64,000 nucleotides of DNA, taken from assembly GCA_013215465.1 (NCBI GenBank), contig JABSOW010000006.1, forward strand, positions 141,425 through 205,424. The letters run 5' to 3'. The translations under genes and the position numbers were made by a program. The first letter of the stretch is position 1. The number at the start of each line of letters is the position of its first letter. Positions 41,670-50,757 of the stretch are shown here, piece after piece. The notes under the pieces are model-generated. The model had not been told where the DNA came from. It did not search any database and worked only from the letters and a program-made list of their open reading frames with translations. This stretch comes from Colwellia sp. (GTDB taxonomy: Bacteria; Pseudomonadota; Gammaproteobacteria; Enterobacterales; Alteromonadaceae).

Positions 41670-42194
41670 TCACTGATGGCCGTCACCATCTTTTTGCTTA
41701 ATGATATCTTCACGTTCAACCATGAAATCTTTAGATACGACATCTACTTCGTTAATATATGAATCCCAACTTTTTCCTTCGTAATTGAAAATCAAGTCAA
41801 TTAGTTGATAAAGCTCACTTCCAGCTTGTGAAAGGTGCTTAGCATCCCAGAGTTGATCGAGACGCTTTAACGCAACATCTAACTCATCTTTATTTATTAT
41901 TTTATTTGCTGACAAAATATCTTTTACATCAATTCGTGAATCACTATTATGCTTTTCATCATTAGGTTCAATTACATTTAAGCTATCACCACACATATCT
42001 GCAAAACAGTGCTGACATAAATCAATGCTAAATTGATTACCATCACCGTGAATTGAACCATAACCGCAGCGGTGACTAACACTTATGAACTCATGGAAAA
42101 TAGAATCATCTGGGATTGCTTGCTCACCGCAAGCGTCACATATTAATTTAGAGATAACTTTAACAACCTTGTCTTCAAAATGTTTCATGATCAT
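41670..42194 (-). CDS. Zinc-ribbon-like hypothetical protein
   Basis: The protein is 174 residues. The N-terminal half has paired CxxC motifs (ICDACGEQ and LCQHCFADMCG) around FHEFISVSHRCGYGSIHGDGN, a pattern seen in small zinc-binding proteins of plasmids and islands. The C-terminal half is helical (DELDVALKRLDQLWDAKHLS; GSELYQLIDLIFNYEGKSWDSYIN). It is the last gene of a four-gene set on the minus strand (43997 to 41670) with 2-11 nt gaps or short overlaps. Function unknown. Confidence 0.6.
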   Translation of the reverse strand: MIMKHFEDKVVKVISKLICDACGEQAIPDDSIFHEFISVSHRCGYGSIHGDGNQFSIDLCQHCFADMCGDSLNVIEPNDEKHNSDSRIDVKDILSANKIINKDELDVALKRLDQLWDAKHLSQAGSELYQLIDLIFNYEGKSWDSYINEVDVVSKDFMVEREDIIKQKDGDGHQ

Positions 42195-42196
42195 TC

Positions 42197-42607
42197 TCAG
42201 TTATCTAATTGATTTTGTAATAGGATTAGTTTTTCTTTGTTCTTTTTTGCAGACAATAAAACAAAACCAGCTTCGTTCAATAAAATGCATCGTTTCAGTG
42301 GATGATCATCATTATTTAATCGTCTTAAAATTGAAGTTAAATCACGTTTAAACTTCGAAAGCCTCAAAAACTGGCAACTCAAATTAAACATTTCACAATT
42401 GTTTTTTTTCATTTTTAATTCAATCACATCACCAACCTCTAGATAATCCCCAAGCTTTCCTCGTGGCATCGGCAGCAATACATTAGCGTCACCCTCACTT
42501 TCTAAAGTTAACGTAAAATCTAATTGAAACTCGATCATTTTGACTTCAAAAGATTTATTGAGATCATCGATTGAGGTTATTGTTGCTCTTTGATTATTAG
42601 CTTTCAT
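42197..42607 (-). CDS. Hypothetical protein
   Basis: The protein is 136 residues. Beta-like N-terminal half (EVKMIEFQLDFTLTLESEGDANVLLP) with YLEVGDVIELKMKKNN suggests a small barrel. The C-terminal half is basic and helical (RDLTSILRRLNN). It lies 2 nt before the zinc-ribbon gene and 11 nt after the 113-residue gene, so it is co-transcribed with both. No family is recognised. Confidence 0.55.
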   Translation of the reverse strand: MKANNQRATITSIDDLNKSFEVKMIEFQLDFTLTLESEGDANVLLPMPRGKLGDYLEVGDVIELKMKKNNCEMFNLSCQFLRLSKFKRDLTSILRRLNNDDHPLKRCILLNEAGFVLLSAKKNKEKLILLQNQLDN

Positions 42608-42618
42608 TTGATCATCAC

Positions 42619-42960
42619 TTAATGTAACTTTTCTGTATCTTCGCGTTCTAGTTTCTCTCTTGCTTCAATGACTTCCTGAGGTGAAAGCAGAAGGTGGCGC
42701 ATTACAACAAATTCTGATAATCGCAATTCAAAATGGTTCGGCTCAGCATCGATCACATAACAACTATTACTTTTTGTAATAAACTCAAGATTATTTTGAG
42801 ATTTAATTTTAGATGTTATTATTCGTTGGCCTTCATCAAATCTAAACGTTTGATCTTCAATAGAAACACCATAAAGTAATTTTCCAAGGAATATTTTTTC
42901 ATCGTTATGAAAGTCGTAAACAGATAAAATTGTCGAGTCTGTTAGATATGTTTTTCTCAT
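42619..42960 (-). CDS. Hypothetical protein
   Basis: The protein is 113 residues, mostly beta-like (TILSVYDFHNDEKIFLGKLLYGVSIEDQTF) with a helical end (LLSPQEVIEAREKLERED). Its start overlaps the stop of the 346-residue gene by 4 nt (ATGA type), which supports translational coupling. No signal peptide or membrane segment is seen, and no family is recognised. Confidence 0.55.
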   Translation of the reverse strand: MRKTYLTDSTILSVYDFHNDEKIFLGKLLYGVSIEDQTFRFDEGQRIITSKIKSQNNLEFITKSNSCYVIDAEPNHFELRLSEFVVMRHLLLSPQEVIEAREKLEREDTEKLH

Positions 42961-43997
42961 AATGCATTCTCAAGCCTATCGGAATGAGAAAAAGGTCTTA
43001 TAGTCATTAAGTAATATGATTTGTTGAAAACAGTCGGAAATTTACATGCATCACCACGAGATAAAATTGAATCTTGAACCCATTGATTTCCCGATGAATA
43101 ACTACATTCATCTCCTTCCGCTTTATCGAGAAATATGCATTCTATAACTAATTGTTCATATCCTATGTTTATAATAAATATCTGTTTTTCTTTAGTATCT
43201 TTAATTTGAATGTTTATATTTATACATTTATCATTAGCAGAAATAGATAAATGAGGAGAAAGAGTAAAACCATAAACAAAGTAATTCTGATTCTTTATTT
43301 TAAAAAAACAAGGATGTTTTTCAATGTTAGATGACTCAATATTTGATAAACAATTAATGCTATCTATCAGCCAGTTTCGATGATCATCAATCTGCATTTT
43401 TTCTTCATGAATATTAATCGATGATTCTTCTATTTGAACTAAATTTGTTTTAAGTGACTTCTTTAAATCATCAAGCGAGCACTTATCATAATTAACTTTT
43501 GTTGCGATCAATCGAAACGGTATTTCATTTATTAAAAGGTCACTGCTTAAAACAGCCTGTTGATCTTGTAACGAATCAAAACATGGTTGCCAATTTAAAT
43601 TAAGATGATCACAATTAATAATATATTTAGACTCATCATCCAGACCGAATAATTCATAAAGATTTGAGATTAATTGAATCTTAGTCATATTTATAATGAT
43701 CATCGACTCTAGACGAGTCGCCATGTTTTCTATTTCTTCATGAAACGCATCGATTAAGAATCCATCTTCGATTTCATTAATCATTAAATATTCAAGATTT
43801 CGATGCTCTAATATTACTGAATAGATCTCTTCATCAGAACTTTGCAGAAGTAGTTCACATAAATCACTGTAATTTGTAAAATTATAAATAGCTTGTGCTA
43901 AAGGTTCTTCACCAAATTTTGGAGGTAAATTGAATGATTTTTCGAGAAGTGTTGATTGAAGCTCTAACTTATAGAGTAATTGTGATTTTGAGATCAT
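42957..43997 (-). CDS. Hypothetical protein, first gene of a four-gene unit
   Basis: The protein is 346 residues. The N-terminal ~55 residues (LLEKSFNLPPKFGEEPLAQAIYNFTNYSDLCELL) resemble the N-terminus of the separate 122-residue protein at 44227 (LSIPLGRAQESLSITVYDCESWGDLRSS). Both look like a helical module found at the head of diverse island proteins. The rest is mixed alpha/beta with several Cys and an FYVYGFTL-type strand region. The promoter side has a perfect 25-bp palindrome at 44097-44121. Function unknown. Confidence 0.55.
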   Translation of the reverse strand: MISKSQLLYKLELQSTLLEKSFNLPPKFGEEPLAQAIYNFTNYSDLCELLLQSSDEEIYSVILEHRNLEYLMINEIEDGFLIDAFHEEIENMATRLESMIIINMTKIQLISNLYELFGLDDESKYIINCDHLNLNWQPCFDSLQDQQAVLSSDLLINEIPFRLIATKVNYDKCSLDDLKKSLKTNLVQIEESSINIHEEKMQIDDHRNWLIDSINCLSNIESSNIEKHPCFFKIKNQNYFVYGFTLSPHLSISANDKCININIQIKDTKEKQIFIINIGYEQLVIECIFLDKAEGDECSYSSGNQWVQDSILSRGDACKFPTVFNKSYYLMTIRPFSHSDRLENAL

Positions 43998-44096
43998 TTG
44001 TTTTTATCCATTGTTTGCGATCAAAATATTGACCTACTCGCCAATTTCGATCTGTTTTATGAATAAAAATTTTCACGGATGCGCAGCTTCATCGTT

Positions 44097-44121
44097 CATA
44101 TTAAACTGTCAGTTTAATATG
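44097..44121. promoter_or_regulatory. Perfect 25-bp palindrome upstream of the four-gene unit
   Basis: CATATTAAACTG-T-CAGTTTAATATG is a perfect 12-bp inverted repeat with a single central base, 100 nt upstream of the start at 43997. Such tight symmetry is typical of a dimeric regulator's operator, though a hairpin role is possible. No regulator gene is adjacent. Confidence 0.55.
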
Positions 44122-44226
44122 TGTAGGCATAGGCAGTCCGTACCGCCTTTTTTCCTAATATATATGACAATAAAACGATTGTAAAGGGGAGGCGAATTGT
44201 ACGTATGTGTATAATTACAAAGAGAA

Positions 44227-44595
44227 TTACTTGATTTTACTTTTAAAATCAGAAGGTTCTATTCCAAAAATGGAAATGATGATATCTGTTATTTCTTTAT
44301 TTAATTTCTGATCATTAAATTTAATCTTAAATCTGCTAATAATAATGCTCATATTATTATCAAGTAATTTAAAAAGGAGAATATCAGCTTTTGGATGAAG
44401 TGCTGCTAGCAGCAGATATTCATTATCAAATGACTCTGCAATTACCGAAGATCTTAAATCGCCCCAACTTTCGCAGTCATAAACAGTAATGGAAAGAGAT
44501 TCTTGGGCACGGCCCAGGGGAATAGATAATTTTTTTGATAAACGTTTTGCTTGTCGTTTAATATTTAAAATTAATTCGTCATTATTAAGTGACAT
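44227..44595 (-). CDS. Small hypothetical protein sharing a module with its neighbour
   Basis: The track start at 44646 adds an unlikely Cys-rich leader. The ATG at 44595, with ATTGGTGAAAAAA just upstream, gives 122 residues (MSLNNDELILNIKRQAKRLS). The N-terminal KRLSKKLSIPLGRAQESLSITVYDCESWGDL segment resembles helical modules placed before other domains in island proteins. The remainder is mixed. An ATTCGCTATGCGAAT palindrome (44669-44683) lies in its promoter region. A decayed copy of its first codons and promoter is present at 48926-49110. Confidence 0.55.
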   Translation of the reverse strand: MSLNNDELILNIKRQAKRLSKKLSIPLGRAQESLSITVYDCESWGDLRSSVIAESFDNEYLLLAALHPKADILLFKLLDNNMSIIISRFKIKFNDQKLNKEITDIIISIFGIEPSDFKSKIK

Positions 44596-44760
44596 TTTTT
44601 TCACCAATATAAAAATACAACAACAGCAAGTCCACGCACTTGTCATTGTGTAAATTTTATTGGGGAATATTCGCTATGCGAATTATTTTATACGTTCAAA
44701 GTAAATCCATTTCGTTCGCTATAGTGGGAACTGGCCTCTCTGAAGCGGCCTTGCTTTCAA
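44525..44760. repeat. Left copy of an imperfect direct repeat flanking the 772-aa ATPase gene
   Basis: This segment and 48926-49110 share ACGTTTTGCTTGTCGTTTAATATT (24 bp identical), TTTCACCAATA, and AGTGGGA(A/G)CTGGCCTCTCTGAA in the same order and similar spacing. It covers the first codons and the promoter of the gene at 44227. Beyond it, 44765-45230 holds no convincing gene. Confidence 0.7.
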
Positions 44761-45230
44761 TATTTTTATAAAAAGCACATCATATTATTGCATTAAATTC
44801 TCTATGAAGTAACACGAAAAACATATTTAATAATCTAGCGACTAATTCATTCCTAAAAACAAAAACAGCCAGCAATAAGGTGTCACCTTAATGTTATTTA
44901 CCAAAATAATTAGTTCGTATTTTTATCGAGAACTCAATGAAACAAAATATATATTATTGAGTTTAATTTAATTGATATCGAAATGAATAGTCACTATTGC
45001 GTAGCTATACATAATGATCTGAATATATTGAGGATCACTTTGTGTGCTTTATATTAGCTAACGTTGACGAAATCAGTTTTGATACTTATTTCTTGACCGC
45101 AAATAGTAAATTACGGTTATAGGTAGAGAACATCATCAGCGTCCACTCTAAGCTCAAAGCCGCCAGTGGCAAGTCATATTGAAAGGCTATAGATCATAAG
45201 TAGATGTATGCATGAAGAAAGTATCCATAA

Positions 45231-47549
45231 TTAGTCTGTGATCATCAATGCTGGCCAAAATGCAGGATTAATAGCAAGTAAATTACAATTATTCTTTTTC
45301 ATAATTCCAGACACTAGTTGCATATTATAATTAAAATCATATATGTACTTAGCTTCATCATTAATGGTTAAACCAATAAAACCATACCATAAAAGTAAAT
45401 CTATAATTTTATTACAATGAGATTCCTCAACACCAAACTCAATCAATGTTATATTTACTTCCTCTATCGTTAAGCGAGGTTTAGAACTGATGAATGCATA
45501 TAAAACATCATCAATATCTTTTTCTATATCGCTAATCTCATACCCAATATCAGATAACAGATCGGTAGAGTATGCATTAAGTCCTTTTTCTAAATCTTTA
45601 GTTTCTATAGCTTCGTGGTTTAAATTTATTGCAAAGCTTTTACACTGGCTGACAAGGTTAAGTAAAAATCTCGGTCTCATTAGAGATCTATCTATTAAGT
45701 ATTGAGAAGTTTCCTCTCCTTTATAATGACTAACGCAGATTTTAGGCCATAGTGCCTCAAACCTTTCGTCACTATTTAAATCATTTGAGACAATTCTTAA
45801 ACGAAGTAATTCTCTTAATAAATCTGGGTCTGTCCAATCAAGTAAAACCTTAGCTTCTTTTCCTCGATCAGATGTTTCTCTTACTAATAATTCATAAACA
45901 TCGTTTCTCAAAAATATAATGGTAAATACTTCAACTTTTGATTTAGAAAATTGTCGTTGAATTTTTTTTGTTGCGTCTATTAATGCTCTAATTATCAGCA
46001 AGTCTTCGTGCTCTAATCCACTTGTAGGCCAACCTTTATCTATATTATCGAAAAGTAACCAACACACATCTTTATTAGACATATATTCAATGATTAATGA
46101 AGATAGTTCTTTAACATCGTGACAATAAAGAAGTTCTGTAAGTTTTGATGATGACAACCTTACACCTTTTTTGTCACTATATTTTGAAGTGTATTCTGAA
46201 GTTATTTTTTCCATTAAAGAACTCATTCTTTCAGAAAAGTCGCCTTCAGTATCATAACCTTCAGTATGATATAGATCTGCTAATTTTCTATATGGTTCAT
46301 ATAAATGGTGATTATTCAGGTGGTTTTCTCTATCAGATTCTAATATTTTATAACAGATCTCTAATAAAAGAACATACTCCCAAAATGCCATTATAGTATG
46401 CTGAAAAGTACCTTCTTCAAGAAATGACAATATCAATTCTTTAAATTTAATTAATTTATAGCCATCAGGTTTTAAATCTAGAACAATATTGCCCATTTTT
46501 GCTCTTTCTTGATCTCTTACTTGTAAAAAAATCGCTGATTTTCCTGAGCCTTTTCTCCCCACTACAATATTCGCTTCACCACGTATTGATTTCAGAAATT
46601 GATCTGTTTGTAAGTAATACTGTTCCAATGTTCGCATTTCATTTTCTGCCGAACTTGAACCTAAGTATAAAGACTGTAAAAAAGTTTCATTTGCATCTTT
46701 TGAAATTTTCACTTCTTTTTGAAAAGACTCTGCAACACTAGCCGCAAATTCTGAGATTTGATAGTCTATATCTTTTGGGTGATTACAATGTTTTACAAAA
46801 TCCCTGTAATCAATTGGTACTGGCGTTTCGCCAAACTGAAGTAAACTATGTGGCTTGTTCATTCCTCTAGCTAGACCAGCAATAAATGAGCCTCGCATAT
46901 TATTAAGTGCGGCTCCAACAGCATTGTCACTAAGTAATGGAATTACCACTCCATATGATTGTGCTACTTGCTCAATAGCTTCATATGCAGAAAGCCTAGA
47001 CTGTTCATGTGGATCAAAAGATCTAAACATTAATTTCGCTTTCTTTACTCTCGCCATTATTTGAGTTGCAAAGTCAGTCTTATGAGGCCCTACTAGTAAA
47101 TAAACAGGTGATCTGACATTTAGTTTATGAAACGTATTTAAAGGCGACTCAGGAATTGAGTTGTTTATAAAATTAGCTAACTCAGATGAGTTTTGATAAG
47201 TTTGAAATCCAAGTGTGTCAAATATACCAACATTGTTAATAGTTAAATCTGATTCAGCGATGCTTGAGTTTTTAACTATTAATACTCTTTTATTCTTACC
47301 AATGGCGTAAGCTATTTCATAAGTTACATTAAAGTTCAGAATAGATATGTCCGCTACAAGGAAATCTGCTTCGTCAATACTTGATAATACTTCTTCTGAT
47401 ATGAAGTGCCCTGGTATATCTAAGGATTTCCAAGATGTTACAGTAGTATCTGTAGATATATTTACTTTTGAAACTGCGGCTTCTATTGTTTGCCCAATTT
47501 CAGGTGGATTGCCTGCATAAGCAAAAAATCCAGTATGATTAGATGGCAT
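45231..47549 (-). CDS. Tandem deoxyribosyltransferase/TIR-like domain protein with P-loop ATPase (Sll1717-like)
   Basis: The protein is 772 residues. Residues ~1-130 form a Rossmann-like domain with EADFLVADISILNFNVTYEIAYAIGKNKRVLIV, the NxNVxYE signature shared by nucleoside 2-deoxyribosyltransferase-like and TIR-like NAD-cleaving domains; the Glu is the expected catalytic residue. A second related domain (~145-280) has NNMRGSFIAGLARGMNKPHSLLQFG but lacks that Glu. Then comes a P-loop ATPase: VVGRKGSGKSAIF (Walker A) and WLLFDNIDKGW (Walker B), with SSSAENEMRTLEQYY before it as in the Sll1717 group. The combination suggests a STAND-like sensor controlling nucleotide or NAD breakdown, an abortive-infection logic. 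It is monocistronic, flanked by the direct repeats described at 44525 and 48926. Confidence 0.75.
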   Translation of the reverse strand: MPSNHTGFFAYAGNPPEIGQTIEAAVSKVNISTDTTVTSWKSLDIPGHFISEEVLSSIDEADFLVADISILNFNVTYEIAYAIGKNKRVLIVKNSSIAESDLTINNVGIFDTLGFQTYQNSSELANFINNSIPESPLNTFHKLNVRSPVYLLVGPHKTDFATQIMARVKKAKLMFRSFDPHEQSRLSAYEAIEQVAQSYGVVIPLLSDNAVGAALNNMRGSFIAGLARGMNKPHSLLQFGETPVPIDYRDFVKHCNHPKDIDYQISEFAASVAESFQKEVKISKDANETFLQSLYLGSSSAENEMRTLEQYYLQTDQFLKSIRGEANIVVGRKGSGKSAIFLQVRDQERAKMGNIVLDLKPDGYKLIKFKELILSFLEEGTFQHTIMAFWEYVLLLEICYKILESDRENHLNNHHLYEPYRKLADLYHTEGYDTEGDFSERMSSLMEKITSEYTSKYSDKKGVRLSSSKLTELLYCHDVKELSSLIIEYMSNKDVCWLLFDNIDKGWPTSGLEHEDLLIIRALIDATKKIQRQFSKSKVEVFTIIFLRNDVYELLVRETSDRGKEAKVLLDWTDPDLLRELLRLRIVSNDLNSDERFEALWPKICVSHYKGEETSQYLIDRSLMRPRFLLNLVSQCKSFAINLNHEAIETKDLEKGLNAYSTDLLSDIGYEISDIEKDIDDVLYAFISSKPRLTIEEVNITLIEFGVEESHCNKIIDLLLWYGFIGLTINDEAKYIYDFNYNMQLVSGIMKKNNCNLLAINPAFWPALMITD

Positions 47550-48069
47550 TATTATTCCTTCAAGTTAAAATTAAGGTCGCAGAATACGTATTTTAATTAT
47601 TTATAATCCCTTAAATAGGTAATTTAATCAATTAAATAGTATCTATTTTTTGAGATGAAACTAAAAGGACTAAGGTTACCTAATTAGTGACTACAACCAA
47701 GTAAATTACGGGAATTGAACTTAATTATTCCTCCTTTCTATGCTTACCTAGAAATAGTGTCGATGCAATTATGTGAACGGCCCGCTGTGGTGGCTTTGGC
47801 GACTGCCAAGCTGAATGACTCATTGACAAAAATCATCGCAATAAAACTGATGCCCTTATTTATGGAAGAACGTCCGCTATCAGGAAACTGCTAACGTAAT
47901 GTGTTTTAAATCCATTTCCGCTGTAGATCAATCCATATTAAAATTTTAGTGAAAATTATCAAATGCTAACTTCCGCACTTTGGCATGAGTTGGCCTAATC
48001 AACTTTACTCAAATCTTGAAGTTTGCTTAAGAACAAACTAGAGTTAAAAAGTAAACAAAAGGAATTGTT
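47550..48069. other. Gene-free stretch upstream of the 772-aa gene
   Basis: The part next to 47549 should hold the promoter of the 772-residue gene. Elsewhere only a 44-codon ORF (MQLCERPAVVALATAKLNDS, start near 47765) is visible; it lacks a clear ribosome site and may be a remnant. I see no RNA gene. Confidence 0.35.
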
Positions 48070-48249
48070 ATGACAAAATTACCCCCTATTATACTTATCT
48101 GTACTTGGTTAGATATTGCCGCCAACGATCATTACCCTGAAGCTCAGCAGATGGCATTTGATAAGCTCAATTTATATTTTGACGATTATATAGATGCAGA
48201 AGATTATGTTGAGGCATTAGCTATCAACTTAATACCACAAGCGGTTTAG
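48070..48249 (+). CDS. Small hypothetical protein (59 aa)
   Basis: This frame is absent from the track. It has AAAAGGAATTGTT before the ATG and encodes MTKLPPIILICTWLDIAAND, then AFDKLNLYFDDYIDAEDYVE and a TAG. It is acidic and helical with protein-like composition. It stands alone between decayed regions. Beyond it, 48250-48541 holds an (AATAATTAT)n low-complexity run that produces a false ORF. No family is recognised. Confidence 0.5.
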   Translation: MTKLPPIILICTWLDIAANDHYPEAQQMAFDKLNLYFDDYIDAEDYVEALAINLIPQAV

Positions 48250-48541
48250 TTTTTGGCACTAAGCATACTTGGTGTCAATGCTCCCAAAGTGGTAACAGTG
48301 ATCATAAGAGATCAATCTCAAACATTATCTGTAGTCACATATTTTGTTATCGTGAACATAACCCACCAACAGGTTTTATTGAGCTTGCTCAAGGGATTCA
48401 TAATTATAATAATTATAATAATTATCGTACACAGTTGTTTTTTTGCCTTGAGTTTAATAAATCTCAACATAAATAGTAAAACTGTTGATACTTGAAATAA
48501 CTAAGTTGTAATGCTTTATGATTATGTAAAGAAGAAAAGTA

Positions 48542-48684
48542 ATGACAATACAAAAAATAGAATCTGAAGATGATTTACAGCTCGCTCTTGCACGAATCGA
48601 GAAAATCTGGAATGTAGCAGAATAATCAGTTGAGTTAAATTTTTAGCGACTTTAGTTAGTGGCTATGAAGAAAAAGGAATTTCC
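48542..48684 (+). pseudogene. higA: Frameshifted higA-type antitoxin remnant
   Basis: MTIQKIESEDDLQLALARIEKIWNVAE followed by a stop matches the N-terminal end of HigA antitoxins (ALARIE.LWDAAE). A second piece in another frame reads VKFLATLVSGYEEKGI, the LaTLVeaYEekh segment that normally follows. The helix-turn-helix part and any higB toxin are gone. It is a dead toxin-antitoxin fossil. Confidence 0.7.
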
Positions 48685-48925
48685 AACGAACGTAAAGGTT
48701 AGTAGTTACATTGTAACTGTACAATGAACAAATAGAATTATTTCACGCTTGCGTGAGTGGAAATATAATTGATGATATTTCTTGTGCTTGTGACTTAAAT
48801 ACCTTCAGTTGAGCTATACATGTCAAACCTCTATTAAATTTTATCTATGATAAGTATACACATAAAAATTCAAAAATGAACTATCAAGAAAGAATTGACT
48901 GAGCTTGCCTCCGGGGATATTTATA

Positions 48926-49110
48926 CTTTTAGATAGACGTTTTGCTTGTCGTTTAATATTCGAAGGATAGCGACATTATTTCACCAATACACAAACAGCA
49001 ATATCAAGCCCACAGTGCTTAATATCGTGTCAGTAAATTGGAAAATTTGATTTGTTATCAGAGTAAACTATTTGGCTCGTTTAGTGGGAGCTGGCCTCTC
49101 TGAAAGGCCA
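48926..49110. repeat. Right copy of the direct repeat flanking the 772-aa ATPase gene
   Basis: This is the diverged second copy of 44525-44760. ACGTTTTGCTTGTCGTTTAATATT is identical at 48937-48960, and GTGGGAGCTGGCCTCTCTGAAAGGCC ends it. The coding part is dead, so this is a pseudogene fragment of the gene at 44227 plus its promoter. It directly precedes the 3' end of phoH. Confidence 0.7.
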
Positions 49111-49168
49111 TAACTTAGGTAGTAAGCTATGGCTATTATTACATATTTTTATCAATATTGAATAACGT

Positions 49169-50554
49169 TTAAAAGTTCTTTTCAGTAAATTCAGCTAACG
49201 AACTTCGTTCTACTTCATCAAATATTAGTACACTTCCCTTTTCATAGTTACGATAAATATTCACCGCAGCACTAGCACCGCTCGACGCTGGTGTAACAAA
49301 CCTATCATCAATCTGTGCAAGATTCCCAAGTACAATTGTGCGACAATTTTTCCCTCCTCTTGAGAGCATACCTTTCATTTGCGCTCTGGTCATGTTTTGT
49401 GCTTCATCTATAATAAGAACAGCATCATCAATTGAACGACCTCTAAAATAGGCCATACTGGTGAATTCTATGTTTGCTCGGTCAATGATATGTTCCACAG
49501 TCGCACGAGTACTCTTTTCGTCTTCATCGTCATGTGCATGCATAGAAATCAAAGCATCGGTGATACCAGCGAGTAATGGCATGGACTTTTCTTTCAAATC
49601 GCCTGGTAAAAACCCCGGATCATCGTCCATAAAATCTCTACTACGAACTACAACGATTTTTTTATACTGTTTCAATTCGATCACTTGGTGTAATCCAGCC
49701 GCGATCGCTAAAAAAGTTTTTCCGGAACCTGCCGGACCAAGGATGATATTTAAATCAAAATCAGGATCTACAAGTTGATCTAAAGCTATAGCTTGTCGTG
49801 GATTTTTAGGAAGTATTCCCCAAATTTTTTCAGGTTTTTTTTGAAGTAGTGTTGTAAATACATGCTCATCTGTAACTTCGCAAATTTTCCCCATATGACC
49901 AATTTCATCATACCAGTACATATTTTTTTGTGCTTCATCGTTGAAAATATTGCGATTAAAACGATATAACTTTCCACTCATCGCGAAGTCTTTTTCTTCT
50001 TCACATCGGTCAAATAAATCTCCAGTAAATGACTGGACTCCTGTATAAAGTAAATCAATATCCGAAATTTGATTATCAACTAAAACATCTTCAGCATCTA
50101 CGCCAATGGTTCGCGCTTTGAGTCTCATGTTGATATCGCGACTAACAATCGTAACGTCTTGCTTAAGCTCATTCTGCATATGAAGTGCGTAATTGATTAT
50201 ACGATTGTCCGCATCACTGCCGATCGCATGCTTCAATTCTTTTGCAAAATCTAACTGTGTATCTATGCCTATAAACAATTTCCCGCGTTTTGCTGTTTCA
50301 GTACACGGTAACTGAATACCCTTTTCCATTTCTTCACTGGAATGACCGTTAATAATATCTTCTAGCATTCGAATAACAAGACGTGCATCTTGGCTAACAT
50401 TTTTATCAGTACGCTCTTTCAGATTATCTAGTTCTTCAAGCACTGTTAGACATATATATATATCATCTCTATATGCTAAGAGACTCTTAGGATCGTGAAC
50501 TAATGCTGATGTATCAAGTACTCTGGGGTTACGGTTTTCATTTGAATTTTTCAT
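49169..50554 (-). CDS. phoH: PIN-PhoH family ATPase/ribonuclease (PhoH2-like)
   Basis: The protein is 461 residues and complete. An N-terminal PIN domain (VLDTSALVHDPKSLLAY, LEELDNLKE, IVSRDINMRLKA: acidic metal ligands) is followed by a PhoH/SF1-like ATPase with Walker A GPAGSGKTFLAIAAG and Walker B AVLIIDEAQNMT, then VLGNLAQIDDRF. PhoH2 proteins are RNA-unwinding, RNA-cutting enzymes; in mycobacteria they are toxin-like partners of a small protein encoded by an overlapping upstream gene. Here too a small ORF (50554-50724) overlaps the start by one base. The terminal FDEVERSSLAEF block is intact. Confidence 0.93.
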   Translation of the reverse strand: MKNSNENRNPRVLDTSALVHDPKSLLAYRDDIYICLTVLEELDNLKERTDKNVSQDARLVIRMLEDIINGHSSEEMEKGIQLPCTETAKRGKLFIGIDTQLDFAKELKHAIGSDADNRIINYALHMQNELKQDVTIVSRDINMRLKARTIGVDAEDVLVDNQISDIDLLYTGVQSFTGDLFDRCEEEKDFAMSGKLYRFNRNIFNDEAQKNMYWYDEIGHMGKICEVTDEHVFTTLLQKKPEKIWGILPKNPRQAIALDQLVDPDFDLNIILGPAGSGKTFLAIAAGLHQVIELKQYKKIVVVRSRDFMDDDPGFLPGDLKEKSMPLLAGITDALISMHAHDDEDEKSTRATVEHIIDRANIEFTSMAYFRGRSIDDAVLIIDEAQNMTRAQMKGMLSRGGKNCRTIVLGNLAQIDDRFVTPASSGASAAVNIYRNYEKGSVLIFDEVERSSLAEFTEKNF

Positions 50555-50724
50555 TATTGATTTACCTCAAGATTGTTAATTTGTGCGTTCTTGCTGGTTA
50601 AATCCATATGTTCAGTTTCTAGTTCTTTCTTTCTGATTAAAGATCTATACTTTTCTCGTCTTATCTTCTTTTTGTTTAGCTTATCTAAATAATCATTAGT
50701 TAAATATACGTTTAGTGAACTCAT
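50554..50724 (-). CDS. Small basic protein overlapping phoH (56 aa)
   Basis: The start ATG at 50724 has AGGTGGAATAAT upstream, and the stop TAA shares its A with the phoH ATG (TAATG). The product is strongly basic and helical (DYLDKLNKKKIRREKYRSLI...), ending LTSKNAQINNLEVNQ. A tiny frame just upstream, MFNNKIIRVLGGII-stop, overlaps its start and resembles the N-terminus of the equivalent ORF before the second phoH copy. By position it is analogous to PhoAT, the small partner of mycobacterial PhoH2; sequence relation is not shown. Confidence 0.6.
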   Translation of the reverse strand: MSSLNVYLTNDYLDKLNKKKIRREKYRSLIRKKELETEHMDLTSKNAQINNLEVNQ

Positions 50725-50757
50725 ATTATTCCACCTAAAACTCTAATTATTTTGTTG

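Noticed and set aside
48253-48495. Track ORF of 80 aa
   Set aside because: It contains an Ile run produced by an (AATAATTAT)n low-complexity stretch and has no ribosome site; noise rather than a gene.
44525-49110. Integron attC sites at the GGCCTCTCTGAA..GGCC elements
   Set aside because: They are short hairpins within a duplicated promoter segment and lack the core RYYYAAC/GTTRRRY sites; no integron integrase is present.
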